In this document: one piece after another, positions 52,503-62,379 of the stretch | How positions within the stretch are numbered: position 1 is the stretch's first letter | How the letters are laid out: each line of letters starts with the position of its first letter | NCBI GenBank assembly: GCA_020073615.1 | Contig: JAIQEX010000014.1 | Span: 1 to 64,000 of the forward strand | DNA from: Terriglobia bacterium | Lineage (GTDB): Bacteria; Acidobacteriota; Terriglobia; Bryobacterales; Bryobacteraceae | Reading direction: 5' to 3' | Length of the DNA: 64,000 nt | Position numbers and translations under genes: made by a program | Notes under the pieces: model-generated | What the model was told of the DNA's origin: nothing | The model's input: only the letters and a program-made list of their open reading frames with translations | Databases searched by the model: none

Positions 52503-52775
52503 TCAGCCCCAGCTCTCCTGGATCGAAGACAGTTTGCTCCGGTCTAGGGAATGTTCCACTAAAACAATCACCTTAGACCCGCTCCACTGCTGCAATTCAC
52601 CCAGATACAGCATCGATCCACTCTCGATTTCCAGCAGCGCCCCTTGCGATAATTCCCGTCCCGGATTCGCTATCTCGAGCTCCAGCACGCTCCCCCTCCG
52701 GCTCACTTCCCGGCCCTCCACGAATTCGCCATCCGGTAATGAGCGTACCCTTACTTCGGCGGCCTGCGCGGACAT
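52503..52775 (-). CDS. Small hypothetical beta-rich protein (90 aa, PilZ-like size)
   Basis: Ninety residues with alternating strands (EVRVRSLPDGEFVEGREVSRRGSVLELEI) and the phrase MLYLGELQQW, reminiscent of small PilZ-like barrels. The RxxxR and DxSxxG PilZ signatures are not clearly present, so I leave it as hypothetical. It sits between the WecA-like gene (19 bases downstream) and a one-helix protein, all in one direction, so a role in polysaccharide production control is possible. Confidence 0.6.
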   Translation of the reverse strand: MSAQAAEVRVRSLPDGEFVEGREVSRRGSVLELEIANPGRELSQGALLEIESGSMLYLGELQQWSGSKVIVLVEHSLDRSKLSSIQESWG

Positions 52776-52782
52776 GCAAGTA

Positions 52783-53055
52783 TCATACTCTATCTGTCGT
52801 AGGACCGTGTATTTCCGCTCCTTCTTGCGCCCCGCCGGGCGTTAGCCCGCGTCCGTATTGTTCCAACGCTCCGCCCAGCGCGGCCAGACCGGGCGTCGCG
52901 TCCGCCTTTCCGCTCTCCGTCATCCGGTCGCGCGCAGGCCCCGGCCGGGTTCCTCCCTCGGTTTCTTCCGGGCGCCGGACAACATATTCCATGACTGCCA
53001 CGGAAACCAGGAAGAGCAAGAATATCATGACGACTAGGCTCCCTGATATTCTCAT
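52783..53055 (-). CDS. Small single-helix membrane protein (90 aa)
   Basis: About 90 residues. One N-terminal hydrophobic helix (GSLVVMIFLLFLVSVAVMEYVV) is followed by a charged, Gly/Glu/Arg-rich, probably disordered tail. ATG 53055 is chosen; TTG 53061 is also in frame. It ends 7 bases before the next small gene. No family recognised. Position between WecB and the WecA-like gene suggests a link to the polysaccharide cluster. Confidence 0.55.
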   Translation of the reverse strand: MRISGSLVVMIFLLFLVSVAVMEYVVRRPEETEGGTRPGPARDRMTESGKADATPGLAALGGALEQYGRGLTPGGAQEGAEIHGPTTDRV

Positions 53056-53114
53056 CGGCAAGAAGCCGGGTTTTCCTTAATGGCAGGTCGCGGAAAACAG
53101 AGATTTCCGCCGTC

Positions 53115-54236
53115 TCAAACAGGTTCACTTGCCCGCGCCAGCACCCGCGCGATGCGTTCGCATGCCTCGCCATCCCCGTAAGGGTTGTGAATTCGGGTCA
53201 TCCGCAGGTACTCGTCCTCGTCGTCCAGCAGCCGCTCCGCTTCGTCCACAATCCGCGCCTCGTCGGTCCCCACCAGCTTCACCGTGCCGGCCTCCACCGC
53301 TTCCGGCCGTTCCGTCTTCTCGCGCAGGACCAGTACCGGCTTGCCCAGCGATGGCGCCTCCTCCTGTATCCCCCCCGAATCCGTGACGATCAGACGGCAG
53401 CGCCGCATCAGGTCCACGAAGGCAACGTAAGGCAACGGATCGATCAGCATCACGTTGGCCCGCCCCGAGAGCATCCGGTACGCCTCGCGAACCACCTGCG
53501 GGTTCCGGTGGACCGGATACACGATCTGCACGTCCGGCCGCCCGGCCAGCCGTGAGATGGCGCGCATGGCCCGCTCAAAGCCCGCTCCGAAGCTCTCCCG
53601 GCGATGGCTGGTCACCAGCACCAGCTTCTTGCCCCCGTCCAGCCACGGCCATTCAGGCCCGCGGATGACGCCCCGCTCCAGGCCGTCCCGCACGTACAAC
53701 ACCGCGTCGATTCCCGTATTCCCCGTAACGAAGACCCTCTCCCGGGCAATGCCTTCTCTCTCCAGCGCCGCCGCCGCCCGCTCCGTCGGGGCGAAGTGCA
53801 GCGCCGCCAGCCGCGCCGTCACTACCCGGTTCATCTCCTCCGGAAAAGGCTGCGACAGGTCGCCCGTGCGCAGCCCCGCTTCCACATGGGCCACACGAAT
53901 GCCGTGGTAGAACGCGCCCAGTGCACCGGCCAGCGTCGTGGTGGTATCGCCTTGCACCACCACCATCTCCGGCCGCTCGGCTGCGAGCACCGGCTCCAAC
54001 GCCGTGAGAATGCGCGCCGTCAGCACCGATAACGTCTGGGCCGGCTGCATCAGGTCGAGGTCGTAATCCGCCGCCACGGAGAAGACCTCCAATACCTGGT
54101 CGAGCATGTGGCGGTGCTGCGCCGACACACAAACCTTGACCGCGAATTCCTTCGGCCGCGAGCGCAGCAGCTTCACCAGCGGGCAGAGCTTGATCGCTTC
54201 CGGCCGCGTTCCGAAAACCAGCAGCACCCGCGTCAT
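53115..54236 (-). CDS. wecB: UDP-N-acetylglucosamine 2-epimerase (non-hydrolysing)
   Basis: Interconverts UDP-GlcNAc and UDP-ManNAc. The 373-residue length is standard. Family motifs are clear: VLLVFGTRPEAIKLCPLV at the N-terminus, HVEAGLRTGDLSQPFPEEMNR, FVTGNTGIDAV, VHRNPQVV and LIVTDSGGIQEEAPSLGKPVLVLREKTERPE. It begins directly after the GT2 stop. It supplies ManNAc-type precursors to the polysaccharide made by the neighbouring WecA-like and transferase proteins. Confidence 0.95.
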   Translation of the reverse strand: MTRVLLVFGTRPEAIKLCPLVKLLRSRPKEFAVKVCVSAQHRHMLDQVLEVFSVAADYDLDLMQPAQTLSVLTARILTALEPVLAAERPEMVVVQGDTTTTLAGALGAFYHGIRVAHVEAGLRTGDLSQPFPEEMNRVVTARLAALHFAPTERAAAALEREGIARERVFVTGNTGIDAVLYVRDGLERGVIRGPEWPWLDGGKKLVLVTSHRRESFGAGFERAMRAISRLAGRPDVQIVYPVHRNPQVVREAYRMLSGRANVMLIDPLPYVAFVDLMRRCRLIVTDSGGIQEEAPSLGKPVLVLREKTERPEAVEAGTVKLVGTDEARIVDEAERLLDDEDEYLRMTRIHNPYGDGEACERIARVLARASEPV

Positions 54237-55385
54237 CTACTGCCGCACCTTCACCTGCGTGGGGCGCCAGCCGGCATCGGCGCGCCCGAAGAAAACGCGC
54301 AGCGCCAGCAGTGCAGCCACGTTCATCGTGAGAAAGGTCCTGGCGGGAGAGGACAGGCGCTTGAGAATGAACCCCCGGGGCACAAAACGATCCGCCGCCG
54401 CCAGGGCCACCAGGGCCGTTTCGTCGATGAGCAGGAAGCTGCGGAACGGCGACGCCGGAAGCGCCATGGTGGCTGCCCAGACCAGCAGGATGGCCCACGG
54501 CAGCACCAGCCGCGCCGACTTGTGCGAGAAGAAGTGAAACCGCATCCGGTTCGCCCTCGTGAACAGTTGGGGCAGCCGCACGTGCAGTTGCCACAGCCCC
54601 ATCAGCGTCCTCATCCTCCGCCGAAATTCCGCCCCCTCGGCCGTCGGATAGTCGAACGCCACCGCCGCGGGATCGTAAATGACGCGATAGCCCCGGAACA
54701 ATACGCGCAACGGAATGTAGGCGTCGTCGCTGATCGTATCCCGTTGGATGGGCTCGGCCAAACTGCGCCGCAGAGCGTACAGCGAACCGGTGGTGACCAG
54801 CGTCGAGTCGATCCGCGAATGGCAGTGCCGCGCCCAAAACTCGTACCGCCAGTAAATCTCGATGTCGGCCTGCTCGCCCACCTTGTCGGGGTTCATCATC
54901 CGGTCCAGCCCCGTGGCCACCCCCACGCCCGGGTCCGCAAAATTGGCGGCCAGGTGTGCCATGGCCATCGGATCCAGCGTCTGCCGCACGTCGGTGAATA
55001 ACAGGATCTCGCCCGAAACATTCGGCAACGCCGTGTTCAGGGCCTCCGCCTTGCCGCCCCGCGGTACCCGCAACAGGCGCACTCCCCGGCCGGCAAACGA
55101 CTCGACAATCGACTCCGTCCCATCGGTCGAGCCGTCCGATACCACCAGAATCTCCACCTTCTCGCGCGGATATTTCTGCCGCAGCAGCGACTCCAGCTTG
55201 GCCCGGATAAACTGCTCGCCGTTATACACCGCCAGCAGCACCGAAACGCTGGGCTGGTAATCCAGGCACTTGGCCACCCGCCGTGGGGGCCGCCGCGACA
55301 GCAGCGCCAGGATGATCGGATAGCCGGCGATGATATAAAAAACCACCGCGGTCCCCACCGCCAGCAGAATGGCCGCCGCCGTCAC
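54237..55385 (-). CDS. Membrane glycosyltransferase family 2
   Basis: Processive-type GT2 of 382 residues. An N-terminal helix is followed by the GT-A domain with PSVSVLLAVYNGEQFI, EILVVSDGSTDGT, a LLFTDVRQTLDP metal-binding region and a SDDAYIPLRVL segment. Three or four helices lie at the C-terminus. GTG 55385 is the start (VTAAAILLAVGTAVVFYIIAGYP). First gene of the reverse-strand polysaccharide cluster and immediately adjacent to wecB. It probably elongates the surface glycan; the sugar is unknown. Confidence 0.92.
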   Translation of the reverse strand: MTAAAILLAVGTAVVFYIIAGYPIILALLSRRPPRRVAKCLDYQPSVSVLLAVYNGEQFIRAKLESLLRQKYPREKVEILVVSDGSTDGTESIVESFAGRGVRLLRVPRGGKAEALNTALPNVSGEILLFTDVRQTLDPMAMAHLAANFADPGVGVATGLDRMMNPDKVGEQADIEIYWRYEFWARHCHSRIDSTLVTTGSLYALRRSLAEPIQRDTISDDAYIPLRVLFRGYRVIYDPAAVAFDYPTAEGAEFRRRMRTLMGLWQLHVRLPQLFTRANRMRFHFFSHKSARLVLPWAILLVWAATMALPASPFRSFLLIDETALVALAAADRFVPRGFILKRLSSPARTFLTMNVAALLALRVFFGRADAGWRPTQVKVRQ

Positions 55386-55541
55386 GTAATTCCCGTCCCC
55401 CTGGGTTCGGACATGCCCGTATGATAACCCGCAACGCCCCGCCCCGACCGAGGCCCGCCGGTCGGAGCCGCGACCGTAAGGGAGCGGATAGCATACCGCT
55501 TGGAGCCGCCATCGGCAGCTTGAATTGCTTCACGTGAGACG
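55386..55541 (-). promoter_or_regulatory. Upstream region of the polysaccharide cluster
   Basis: These 156 bases should hold the cluster promoter. A TATCAT-like hexamer lies near 55422 on the reverse strand without a clear -35. Bases 55463-55487 (CGGAGCCGCGACCGTAAGGG and on to AGCGG) match a short intergenic repeat I remember from Solibacter-type genomes; related but degenerate sequences occur near 41980 and 63958. Confidence 0.3.
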
Positions 55542-58028
55542 CTATTGCAGAACCGGCAGGGTGAGATACCCTTCGGGCACGTAAAGGCTGCCCTGGGTCG
55601 CGCCTCCGGGCGAAAGGCGCTGCAAGGACTGGCCAAGCTCGCGCGCGTTGCGGCGGCCGGCCAGCGTGTCTTCGAAGGCGCGCGCGATGCGGCTCACCTG
55701 CTCGGCCGATTCGTGCGCAAACTCCAGCCGGAAATGGCGGATGCCGGCCTCCCGCCAGGCGTCCAGGTGCCGGCTGCCTTCCTGCGCTTCGGCGCCGAAC
55801 ACGGTGTTGCGGCAACCCACGTCGGCCATCACCGGATGCGCGCGGCCTGTTGGGTCGCGCAAAGCCAGGCGGTGCTGTTCGCACGGCCGGCCGCAATCGC
55901 GATAGCTGGTGCCGGTGGAGAGGAAGCGGCAGAAGACGCAGTGCTCGGTGTGAAAGACGGGCAGATGGTGGTAGGCCACCACCTCCAGGCGGCCGGCGCC
56001 GATGGCGCGCGCCAGGGTGGCGATCTGGTCGGCGTTGAGATCGTGGGTGGGCGTGAGTGCCGCGAGGCCCAGCGCGAGCAGCTCCGCCGCCGCAATGGCA
56101 TTGGCGGCGTTGAGGCTGAAATCGCCGATGAGTGGGGGATGCGGCAATGCGCGCAGAGCGTTCAGCAGCCCGGCGGAACGCACCAGGATGGGGCACTCGC
56201 AGCCCAGCAGGAAATGCGCGATGCGCTCTTCCCCGGGCTTCCACACGCGGGGGCTGGCGACGCGCGCCGCCACCCCCGCCGCGCGCACACGTTCGAGCGA
56301 GGGCCGCAGGCCGTAGAGATCCAGGTAATCGAGCGTGACGCTGGCGGGCCGCACCTCGAGCGCGGCGTCCAACTGCTCCGGCGTCCGCACCAGCAGGTGC
56401 AGGCTGCACGGGGACGCGCCTTCGGTTGCCTCCAGGGGAGCGGCGGGCCGCGCGGCCGGCGTACCAATGGCGTGCGCGCGCGGGGCGCCCTGCACCGCTT
56501 GTAACATCTCCACGGCCTTCCGCCGCACCTGGTTCAGGAGCGAGCCCGGTGCGAATGGCGACCCCTCGATATCGAGCTCCACTTCCGCCAGCTCATACGG
56601 CGTGCCGCCCAACCGGCCCAACTGTGCCCGCAGAAACTCCACGCTCAGCGGCCGGTCGCGCGCCGTTGGGAGCGCGGTGTCGCTCGCGACCGTCACGCTG
56701 TGGGCGCCAACGGTCCATACGGCCGCAAGCGGCGCCCCCTCGCGCGCGGTAAGGCGCACCTTCACAGGCTGCTTCTTGACCGGCGCCGCGGCCTCGACAA
56801 AGGGCCGCGCCGCCTTGCCGATTTCCGGATCGTGCGTGCGCCACACCCAATCGCCGGCGCGGATGCGCCGCGCATCGAGCGCGCCATTGGCGAAGCGCAG
56901 CTCCAGCAGGCCTGCCCGCGCTTCCACCTGGAAGATGCGGCCGCCTTCCTCGGGTTCCTCGGGGCTGCGCCAATCGGCGGCGTCGAATACCACGCCGTCG
57001 CCGGGCTTCAATGGCGAAAGAGCGTGCGTGCCGGCCGGCTCCATGGTCACACCGGTTTGCGCGGCCCGCACCACCCGCCCCATCGGCACGCCGCGGTGGC
57101 GCGGCACTCGGCCATGGACTACGGCCTGATGGTCGGTGCCGGTGAGGAAGTAAGGGCCCATGCCGCGGCTGTACACCTGTTGGAGCTGCAACTCGGTCTG
57201 CGGATCGACGGGATGCGCCCTGCCCGCCCACGCCTCGTCCACCGCCTGGCGGTAGGCGCGCGTGGTGAGCGCGACGTAATCGGCATCCTTGTAGCGCCCC
57301 TCAATCTTGAGCGCGGATAAGCCGATGGCGACGATCTCGGGGATCTGCGCGAGGGCGTATAGATCGCCCGGTGAGAGCAGGTAGCGCAGGTCCGCCAGGG
57401 GCCGATGCCGGCCATCCACCATCAGGTCGTACGGCAGGCGGCAGGCCTGCGCGCACTGGCCGCGATTGGCGCTGCGGCCGCCCCAGGCTTCCGAAGAGAA
57501 GCACTGCCCGGAGTAGGCCACGCACAGCGCGCCGTGGACGAAGATTTCCAGCTCGCAATCGGTCTGCGCGCGGATGGCGCGCACTTCGTCGAGCGAGAGC
57601 TCGCGGGCGAGGGTGACGCGGCTCGCTCCCAGGCTCTGCGCCAGGCGTACCCCTTCGGCGTGGGTGACGCTCATTTGCGTGCTGCCGTGAATTTCCAGTT
57701 GGGGTGCGATCTCGCGGGCGAGCTTCACTACTCCCAGGTCTTGCACGATGATGGCATCGGCCCCGGCTCGGGCGATGGCGGCCAGCGTCTCGGCGGCCAT
57801 GCTCAACTCGTGGTCGAAGACCAGGGTATTGAAGGTGACATAGCCTTTCACGCCGCGCCGGTGCAGGGTGGCCAAGGCATGCGGCAGTTCGTCCAGCGAG
57901 AAGCCGGCTTTGGCGCGCGCCGTGAAGTGCTTGAGCCCGAAGTAGACCGCGTCGGCGCCGGCTTCGATGGCCGCGCGCAGTTGCGGCCAGTATCCCGCCG
58001 GACTCATGATCTCGGGCTTGGACGGCAC
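55542..58028 (-). CDS. Peptidase U32 family protein (RlhA/YdcP-type, with DUF3656)
   Basis: Protein of 828 residues. The U32 core lies at about 1-300: PEIMSPAGYWPQLRAAIEAGADAVYFGL, HGSTQMSVTHAEGV and the signature EIFVHGALCVAYSGQCFSSEAWGGRSANRGQCAQACRLPYDL with its Cys set. A DUF3656-like region and a second U32-like half follow, with HTEHCVFCRFLSTGTSYRDCGRPCEQHR. U32 proteins such as RlhA, TrhP and UbiU/V are Fe-S proteins used in hydroxylation of 23S rRNA, tRNA or quinone, rather than true peptidases. This long form most resembles RlhA, for C2501 of 23S rRNA. It stands alone, divergent from the transketolase. Confidence 0.88.
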   Translation of the reverse strand: MPSKPEIMSPAGYWPQLRAAIEAGADAVYFGLKHFTARAKAGFSLDELPHALATLHRRGVKGYVTFNTLVFDHELSMAAETLAAIARAGADAIIVQDLGVVKLAREIAPQLEIHGSTQMSVTHAEGVRLAQSLGASRVTLARELSLDEVRAIRAQTDCELEIFVHGALCVAYSGQCFSSEAWGGRSANRGQCAQACRLPYDLMVDGRHRPLADLRYLLSPGDLYALAQIPEIVAIGLSALKIEGRYKDADYVALTTRAYRQAVDEAWAGRAHPVDPQTELQLQQVYSRGMGPYFLTGTDHQAVVHGRVPRHRGVPMGRVVRAAQTGVTMEPAGTHALSPLKPGDGVVFDAADWRSPEEPEEGGRIFQVEARAGLLELRFANGALDARRIRAGDWVWRTHDPEIGKAARPFVEAAAPVKKQPVKVRLTAREGAPLAAVWTVGAHSVTVASDTALPTARDRPLSVEFLRAQLGRLGGTPYELAEVELDIEGSPFAPGSLLNQVRRKAVEMLQAVQGAPRAHAIGTPAARPAAPLEATEGASPCSLHLLVRTPEQLDAALEVRPASVTLDYLDLYGLRPSLERVRAAGVAARVASPRVWKPGEERIAHFLLGCECPILVRSAGLLNALRALPHPPLIGDFSLNAANAIAAAELLALGLAALTPTHDLNADQIATLARAIGAGRLEVVAYHHLPVFHTEHCVFCRFLSTGTSYRDCGRPCEQHRLALRDPTGRAHPVMADVGCRNTVFGAEAQEGSRHLDAWREAGIRHFRLEFAHESAEQVSRIARAFEDTLAGRRNARELGQSLQRLSPGGATQGSLYVPEGYLTLPVLQ

Positions 58029-58173
58029 CCCTTCAGGCTAGCACCGCCCGCTCTGACGGCGAGCCCCCCTCCACCGCCCGGTGGTTGCTTGTCGGGAATT
58101 TCTGCTATAACAGGATAAATAGGTATAAAATACTGATTTAGGATGTAGAAATTCGCCCGGAGGAGACTTGCCC
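58029..58173 (+). promoter_or_regulatory. Divergent promoter region before transketolase
   Basis: The 145 bases become AT-rich from 58095, with TATAAC and TATAAA stretches (58107-58135) that could be -10 elements for the transketolase. GAATTTC near 58098 and GAAATTC near 58148 are reverse complements and bracket this AT-rich stretch; an operator is possible but unproven. Confidence 0.3.
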
Positions 58174-60423
58174 ATGTCCGCCGTCATCACCCGATTCAAC
58201 CTGCTGGAAAACGAGGGACTCGAGGCCCTGGACGCCTACGAGCCCGAACGCCTGGTCTACCGGGCCGAGGGAGGCGCCTACCTCAACCTCATGGGCCTGC
58301 ACCTCGAGCCGTTGCCGGATATCGACGAGGGGAAGATCGCCAGGTTATGCCGCGTCGTGCGCGGGCTGGCTTTTGCCGCCGTGGATGGCGCGCAATCGGG
58401 GCACCCCGGCGGGTCGTCGTCGAAGGCCGAACAGGTGGTGACGCTGCTGGCGTCGGGCGCGGTGGCCTTCGATGCGCGCCACCCCAAGAACCCCGGCAGA
58501 AGCCGCATGGTGTGGTCGGCGGGGCATTGCTCTCCGCTGGCCCACGGCGTGGTGTCGCTGATCTATGAGGCGCTGCGGCGGGGCGGGTTCACGTTGAGCG
58601 GGGAGGATGCGCGGGCGGCGGTATATCCCGAGCAGCTTGCGCGGTTCCGCAGGTGGGGCGGCCCCAGCGGCCACGTGGAATCGGAGTACGCGCTGGCCGA
58701 CACTTCGACGGGCTCCTCCGGGCACGGCTTCTCGGCGGCGCTGGGATTCGCCCTGCTGCACCGTTCGTGCGGGCTCGATACCAAGGTCTTCGTGATTGCG
58801 GGCGATGCCGAGACCGAGGAAGGCATGAGCTACGAAGCGCGCAATCAGGCTTCGAACCTGGGCGTCGGGAACCTGGTGGTCACGCTGGACTACAACAACT
58901 TCGGCATCGACGGGCCGATCACCGAGGCGATGCCTTCGCCCTATGTGAATCATTGGTTCGCGCAGGGCTGGAACATCATCGAAGTGGACGGCCACGACAT
59001 ACGCGAGCTGGCGTACGCCTACCGCCTGGCGGCCAGCGGCTTCGGCGCGGGCAAACCCACGGTGGTGATGTGCCACACCACCAAGGGGCTGCATTACGGG
59101 CGCCTCGAAAACTCGGCCGACTCTCACGGCACTCCGCTCAAGCACGACGAGTATGTGGAAGCCATGCACAAGCTCGGCTTCCCGATTCCCGGCAAGCAAG
59201 GGGATGTGGCGGCCGATCTCGCCGTGGTGGCGGGCGCCTTGGAAGAGCCGGAAAGCGCGTATTTCGTGGAGCGGCTCGAGGCGGCCGCGCGCCAGATCCC
59301 CGCGGAAGCGGATCTGGTGAAGCAGATGGAGACGGCGCTGGCCGGCCGGGCCATGGCGGACTACACCAGCTTCGAGCGGCCCGCGACGCTGCCCCCGGAG
59401 CTGGTCTTCAAGGAAGGCGACTCCGTGCCCACGCGCAAGGCCACCGAAGCGTGGTTTGCCTGGGCGATGAAGAATACGGCGTTCTTCTATGTGGGCGCGG
59501 GCGACCTGATGAAGTCGATTCTCACGGGGAAGGCCGAGAGCGTTTACGGCGTGATCAATAAGGACAACGTGCTGGGACGCGGCATCCGGTTCGGCATCGC
59601 GGAGCAGAACATGGCCATGATGTCGTGCGCCATGGCGCAGGATATTCTGCCGGGCGGGTTCCGGCCCTGCAGCGCGTTTGCCACCTACGGCGTTTTCACC
59701 TGCATGATGGCCAACGCGGTGCGCATGACCCTGATCAACAACGACGTCAACCCGCAGGCCCCCGCCTTCTTCATCATGCTGGCGGCGCACGATGGGCCGG
59801 AAACCGGCGAAGACGGGCCCACGCATCATGGGCTGTTCTGGATGTCGCTGTTCACCGCGTACCCGGGCATCAAGGTCTACAAGCCGCTCGATGCCAATGA
59901 GGCCATCGAGATGCTGTTCCACGCGGCCAAACGGGGCGAGCCGGTGGCGTTCTCCGTGGTGCGTCCGGGCGTGCCGGTGCTGAAGCGGGGCAACGGCGTG
60001 CCGGCGGCGCGCGAGGCGGTCAATGGGGCGTACGTGTTCAAGGCGTTCCGCGGGAATGGCAAGCCGAAGAAGGTGCTGGCGATCTCGGGCGGGCAGGTGA
60101 TGGCCAATACTCTGGAGATCCTGCCGGAGATCGAAGAGCAGTGGGATGTGAAGATCGTGGCGGTGACTTCGCCGCAGTTGTTTGAGGAGCTGCGGCGCAA
60201 CGATCCGGCGAAGGCCGATGCGGTTCTGGCGGCCGAAGAACGCCAATACGTGGTGACGCTGCACAACGGGTGGCCGGGTTTCCTGTATCCTTTCCTGCTG
60301 CCCGCCGATCACCAGGAGCGCGCGTTGGGCATGGACCGGTTCTCGAGGTCGGGCAAGCCGGACGAGATTTATCAGAACGCGGGATTCGACGCGGCGGGGT
60401 TGAAGAAGCGGATTCTGGGGTAA
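58174..60423 (+). CDS. tkt: Transketolase (thiamine-diphosphate enzyme)
   Basis: Thiamine-diphosphate enzyme of 749 residues with the three transketolase domains. The TPP region has SGHPGGSSSKAEQVV and the metal-binding segment GDAETEEGMSYEARNQASNLGVGNLVVTLDYNN. The Pyr domain has GRGIRFGIAEQNMAMMSCAMAQ with the catalytic-type Glu, and a C-terminal domain follows. It would exchange C2 units in the pentose phosphate pathway, where xylose from the xylan locus enters. ATG 58174 follows GGAGGAGA at seven bases; an in-frame TTG at 58168 is less likely. The N-terminal 45 residues differ from E. coli TktA, as in longer environmental forms, so a 2-oxo-acid dehydrogenase E1-like activity cannot be fully excluded. 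Confidence 0.88.
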   Translation: MSAVITRFNLLENEGLEALDAYEPERLVYRAEGGAYLNLMGLHLEPLPDIDEGKIARLCRVVRGLAFAAVDGAQSGHPGGSSSKAEQVVTLLASGAVAFDARHPKNPGRSRMVWSAGHCSPLAHGVVSLIYEALRRGGFTLSGEDARAAVYPEQLARFRRWGGPSGHVESEYALADTSTGSSGHGFSAALGFALLHRSCGLDTKVFVIAGDAETEEGMSYEARNQASNLGVGNLVVTLDYNNFGIDGPITEAMPSPYVNHWFAQGWNIIEVDGHDIRELAYAYRLAASGFGAGKPTVVMCHTTKGLHYGRLENSADSHGTPLKHDEYVEAMHKLGFPIPGKQGDVAADLAVVAGALEEPESAYFVERLEAAARQIPAEADLVKQMETALAGRAMADYTSFERPATLPPELVFKEGDSVPTRKATEAWFAWAMKNTAFFYVGAGDLMKSILTGKAESVYGVINKDNVLGRGIRFGIAEQNMAMMSCAMAQDILPGGFRPCSAFATYGVFTCMMANAVRMTLINNDVNPQAPAFFIMLAAHDGPETGEDGPTHHGLFWMSLFTAYPGIKVYKPLDANEAIEMLFHAAKRGEPVAFSVVRPGVPVLKRGNGVPAAREAVNGAYVFKAFRGNGKPKKVLAISGGQVMANTLEILPEIEEQWDVKIVAVTSPQLFEELRRNDPAKADAVLAAEERQYVVTLHNGWPGFLYPFLLPADHQERALGMDRFSRSGKPDEIYQNAGFDAAGLKKRILG

Positions 60424-60461
60424 GGCGCAAACCGCACCGCCGGCGTTTAGGCGGGGTACCC

Positions 60462-62276
60462 TTATTCGTCCCCCTCGCCCTGCCCTACCTTGAGCACCGC
60501 CAGGAAGGCCTCCTGCGGGATCTCCACGCGGCCCACGCGCTTCATGCGCTTCTTGCCTTCCTTCTGCTTCTCCAGCAGCTTGCGCTTGCGCGAAATGTCG
60601 CCGCCGTAACATTTGGCCAGCACGTTCTTGCGCATGGCCGCGATGTTCTCGCGCGCCACGATCTTGTTGCCGATGGCCGCCTGCAAGGCCACTTCGAACA
60701 TCTGCCGCGGAATCAGCCGGCGCAGCCGCGAGATCAGCTCCTTGCCGCGGTCGTAGGCGAAATCGCGGTGTACCACGAGCGAAAGCGCATCCACCGGGTC
60801 GCCCGCCACCAGCACGTCCAGCCGCACCATGGGCGAGACGCGGAAGCCCGAAAAGTGATAGTCCAGCGAGGCGTAGCCGCGCGAAGCCGATTTCAACCGG
60901 TCGTAGAAATCCAGAACGATTTCGTTGAGCGGCATCTCGTAGGTCAGCATCACGCGGCCGCCGCCCACGTATTCGAATTTCTTCTGCACCCCGCGCTTCT
61001 CTTCGAGTAGCTTCAGGATGCCGCCCAGGTACTCCTCGCGCGTGATCACGATAGCGTCGATGATGGGCTCTTCGATCTGCTTGATCTCCGAGGGGTCGGG
61101 AAACTTGGTGGGGTTGTACACCTCGACGATCTCCCCCATGGTGTTCGTGACCCGGTAGCGCACCCCGGGCGCGGTGGTGATGAGGTCGATATTGAATTCG
61201 CGCTCCAGCCGCTCCTGCACGATCTCCAGGTGCAGCAGCCCCAGGAAGCCGCAGCGGAAGCCGAAGCCTAGCGCCACCGAGTTTTCCGGCTCGAAATTAA
61301 AGGCGCTGTCGTTGAGCCGCAGCTTTTCCAAAGCGTCGCGCAGCAGGCCGTGTTCGTGCGATTCCACCGGGTACAGGCCGGCGAAGACCATTGGCTTGAT
61401 CTCCTCGAATCCAGGCAGCGGCTCGGCCGCCGGGTTTTCGTGGTCCACGATGGTGTCGCCGATCTTGGCATCGGAAACGGTCTTGATGTTGGCGAAAAGG
61501 AAGCCCACCTCCCCCGCCGAAAGCTCTTCGCACGGCGTGGCCTTGGGCGCCTGGTAACCGAGTCCCTCCACTTCGAACACCTGCCCGTTGGACCAGAGCC
61601 GGATCTTCTGCTTCATGCGCAGGCGCCCGTCCAGCACGCGCACCAGGATGATGACGCCGCGATAGGCGTCGAACCAGGAGTCGAAGATCAGCGCCCGCAG
61701 CGGGGCATCGAGCGAACCCTTGGGCGGCGGCACCAGGTGCACGATGTGCTCCAGGATCTCGTGTATGCCGATGCCCTGCTTGGCGCTGGCCAGCACCGCG
61801 TCGCGCGCATCCAGGCCGATGATGGTCTCGATCTGCTCGCGAATCCGCTCCGGTTCGGCGGCCGGCAGATCGATTTTGTTGATCACCGGAATGATCTCCA
61901 GGTTATGGTGCAGTGCCAGGTAGGTGTTGGCCAGGGTCTGCGCCTCCACGCCCTGCGACGCGTCCACCACCAGCAGCGCGCCCTCGCAGGCCTGCAGGCT
62001 GCGCGAAACCTCGTACGAAAAATCCACGTGGCCCGGGGTGTCGATCAGGTTCAACTGGTACAGGTTGCCGTCGTCGGCGCGATAGTTGAGCCGCACCGCG
62101 TGCGCCTTGATAGTGATGCCGCGCTCGCGCTCCAGGTCCATGGTGTCCAGGACCTGCTCCATCATCTCGCGCTGCGAAAGCGCGCCGGTGGTCTCAAGCA
62201 ACCGGTCCGCCAGCGTGGATTTGCCGTGATCGATATGCGCAATGATGGAGAAATTGCGGATGAATTCGCGATCCAT
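60462..62276 (-). CDS. lepA: Translation elongation factor 4 (LepA)
   Basis: Ribosome-binding GTPase of 604 residues, the usual size. G-motifs are [17 protein letters not shown] and NKIDLPAA. Domains II-V follow, with the C-terminal LepA-specific region ending [39 protein letters not shown]. It converges on the transketolase gene with a 38-base gap. A near-universal housekeeping gene and a reliable marker for phylogeny of this window. Confidence 0.98.
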   Translation of the reverse strand: MDREFIRNFSIIAHIDHGKSTLADRLLETTGALSQREMMEQVLDTMDLERERGITIKAHAVRLNYRADDGNLYQLNLIDTPGHVDFSYEVSRSLQACEGALLVVDASQGVEAQTLANTYLALHHNLEIIPVINKIDLPAAEPERIREQIETIIGLDARDAVLASAKQGIGIHEILEHIVHLVPPPKGSLDAPLRALIFDSWFDAYRGVIILVRVLDGRLRMKQKIRLWSNGQVFEVEGLGYQAPKATPCEELSAGEVGFLFANIKTVSDAKIGDTIVDHENPAAEPLPGFEEIKPMVFAGLYPVESHEHGLLRDALEKLRLNDSAFNFEPENSVALGFGFRCGFLGLLHLEIVQERLEREFNIDLITTAPGVRYRVTNTMGEIVEVYNPTKFPDPSEIKQIEEPIIDAIVITREEYLGGILKLLEEKRGVQKKFEYVGGGRVMLTYEMPLNEIVLDFYDRLKSASRGYASLDYHFSGFRVSPMVRLDVLVAGDPVDALSLVVHRDFAYDRGKELISRLRRLIPRQMFEVALQAAIGNKIVARENIAAMRKNVLAKCYGGDISRKRKLLEKQKEGKKRMKRVGRVEIPQEAFLAVLKVGQGEGDE

Positions 62277-62379
62277 GCGATGTGGGGATACTCAACCGAT
62301 TATCCCATAGTGGACCGGGACTCCCCCGCGCTCCTCACGCATCGGGTGTGCGTCACAAGGCAGAGGGCGCCCTTGTGGG

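Noticed and set aside
58345-60612. Reverse open frame of 755 codons opposite transketolase
   Set aside because: Arg/His-rich mirror of a housekeeping enzyme; the forward frame has all family motifs.
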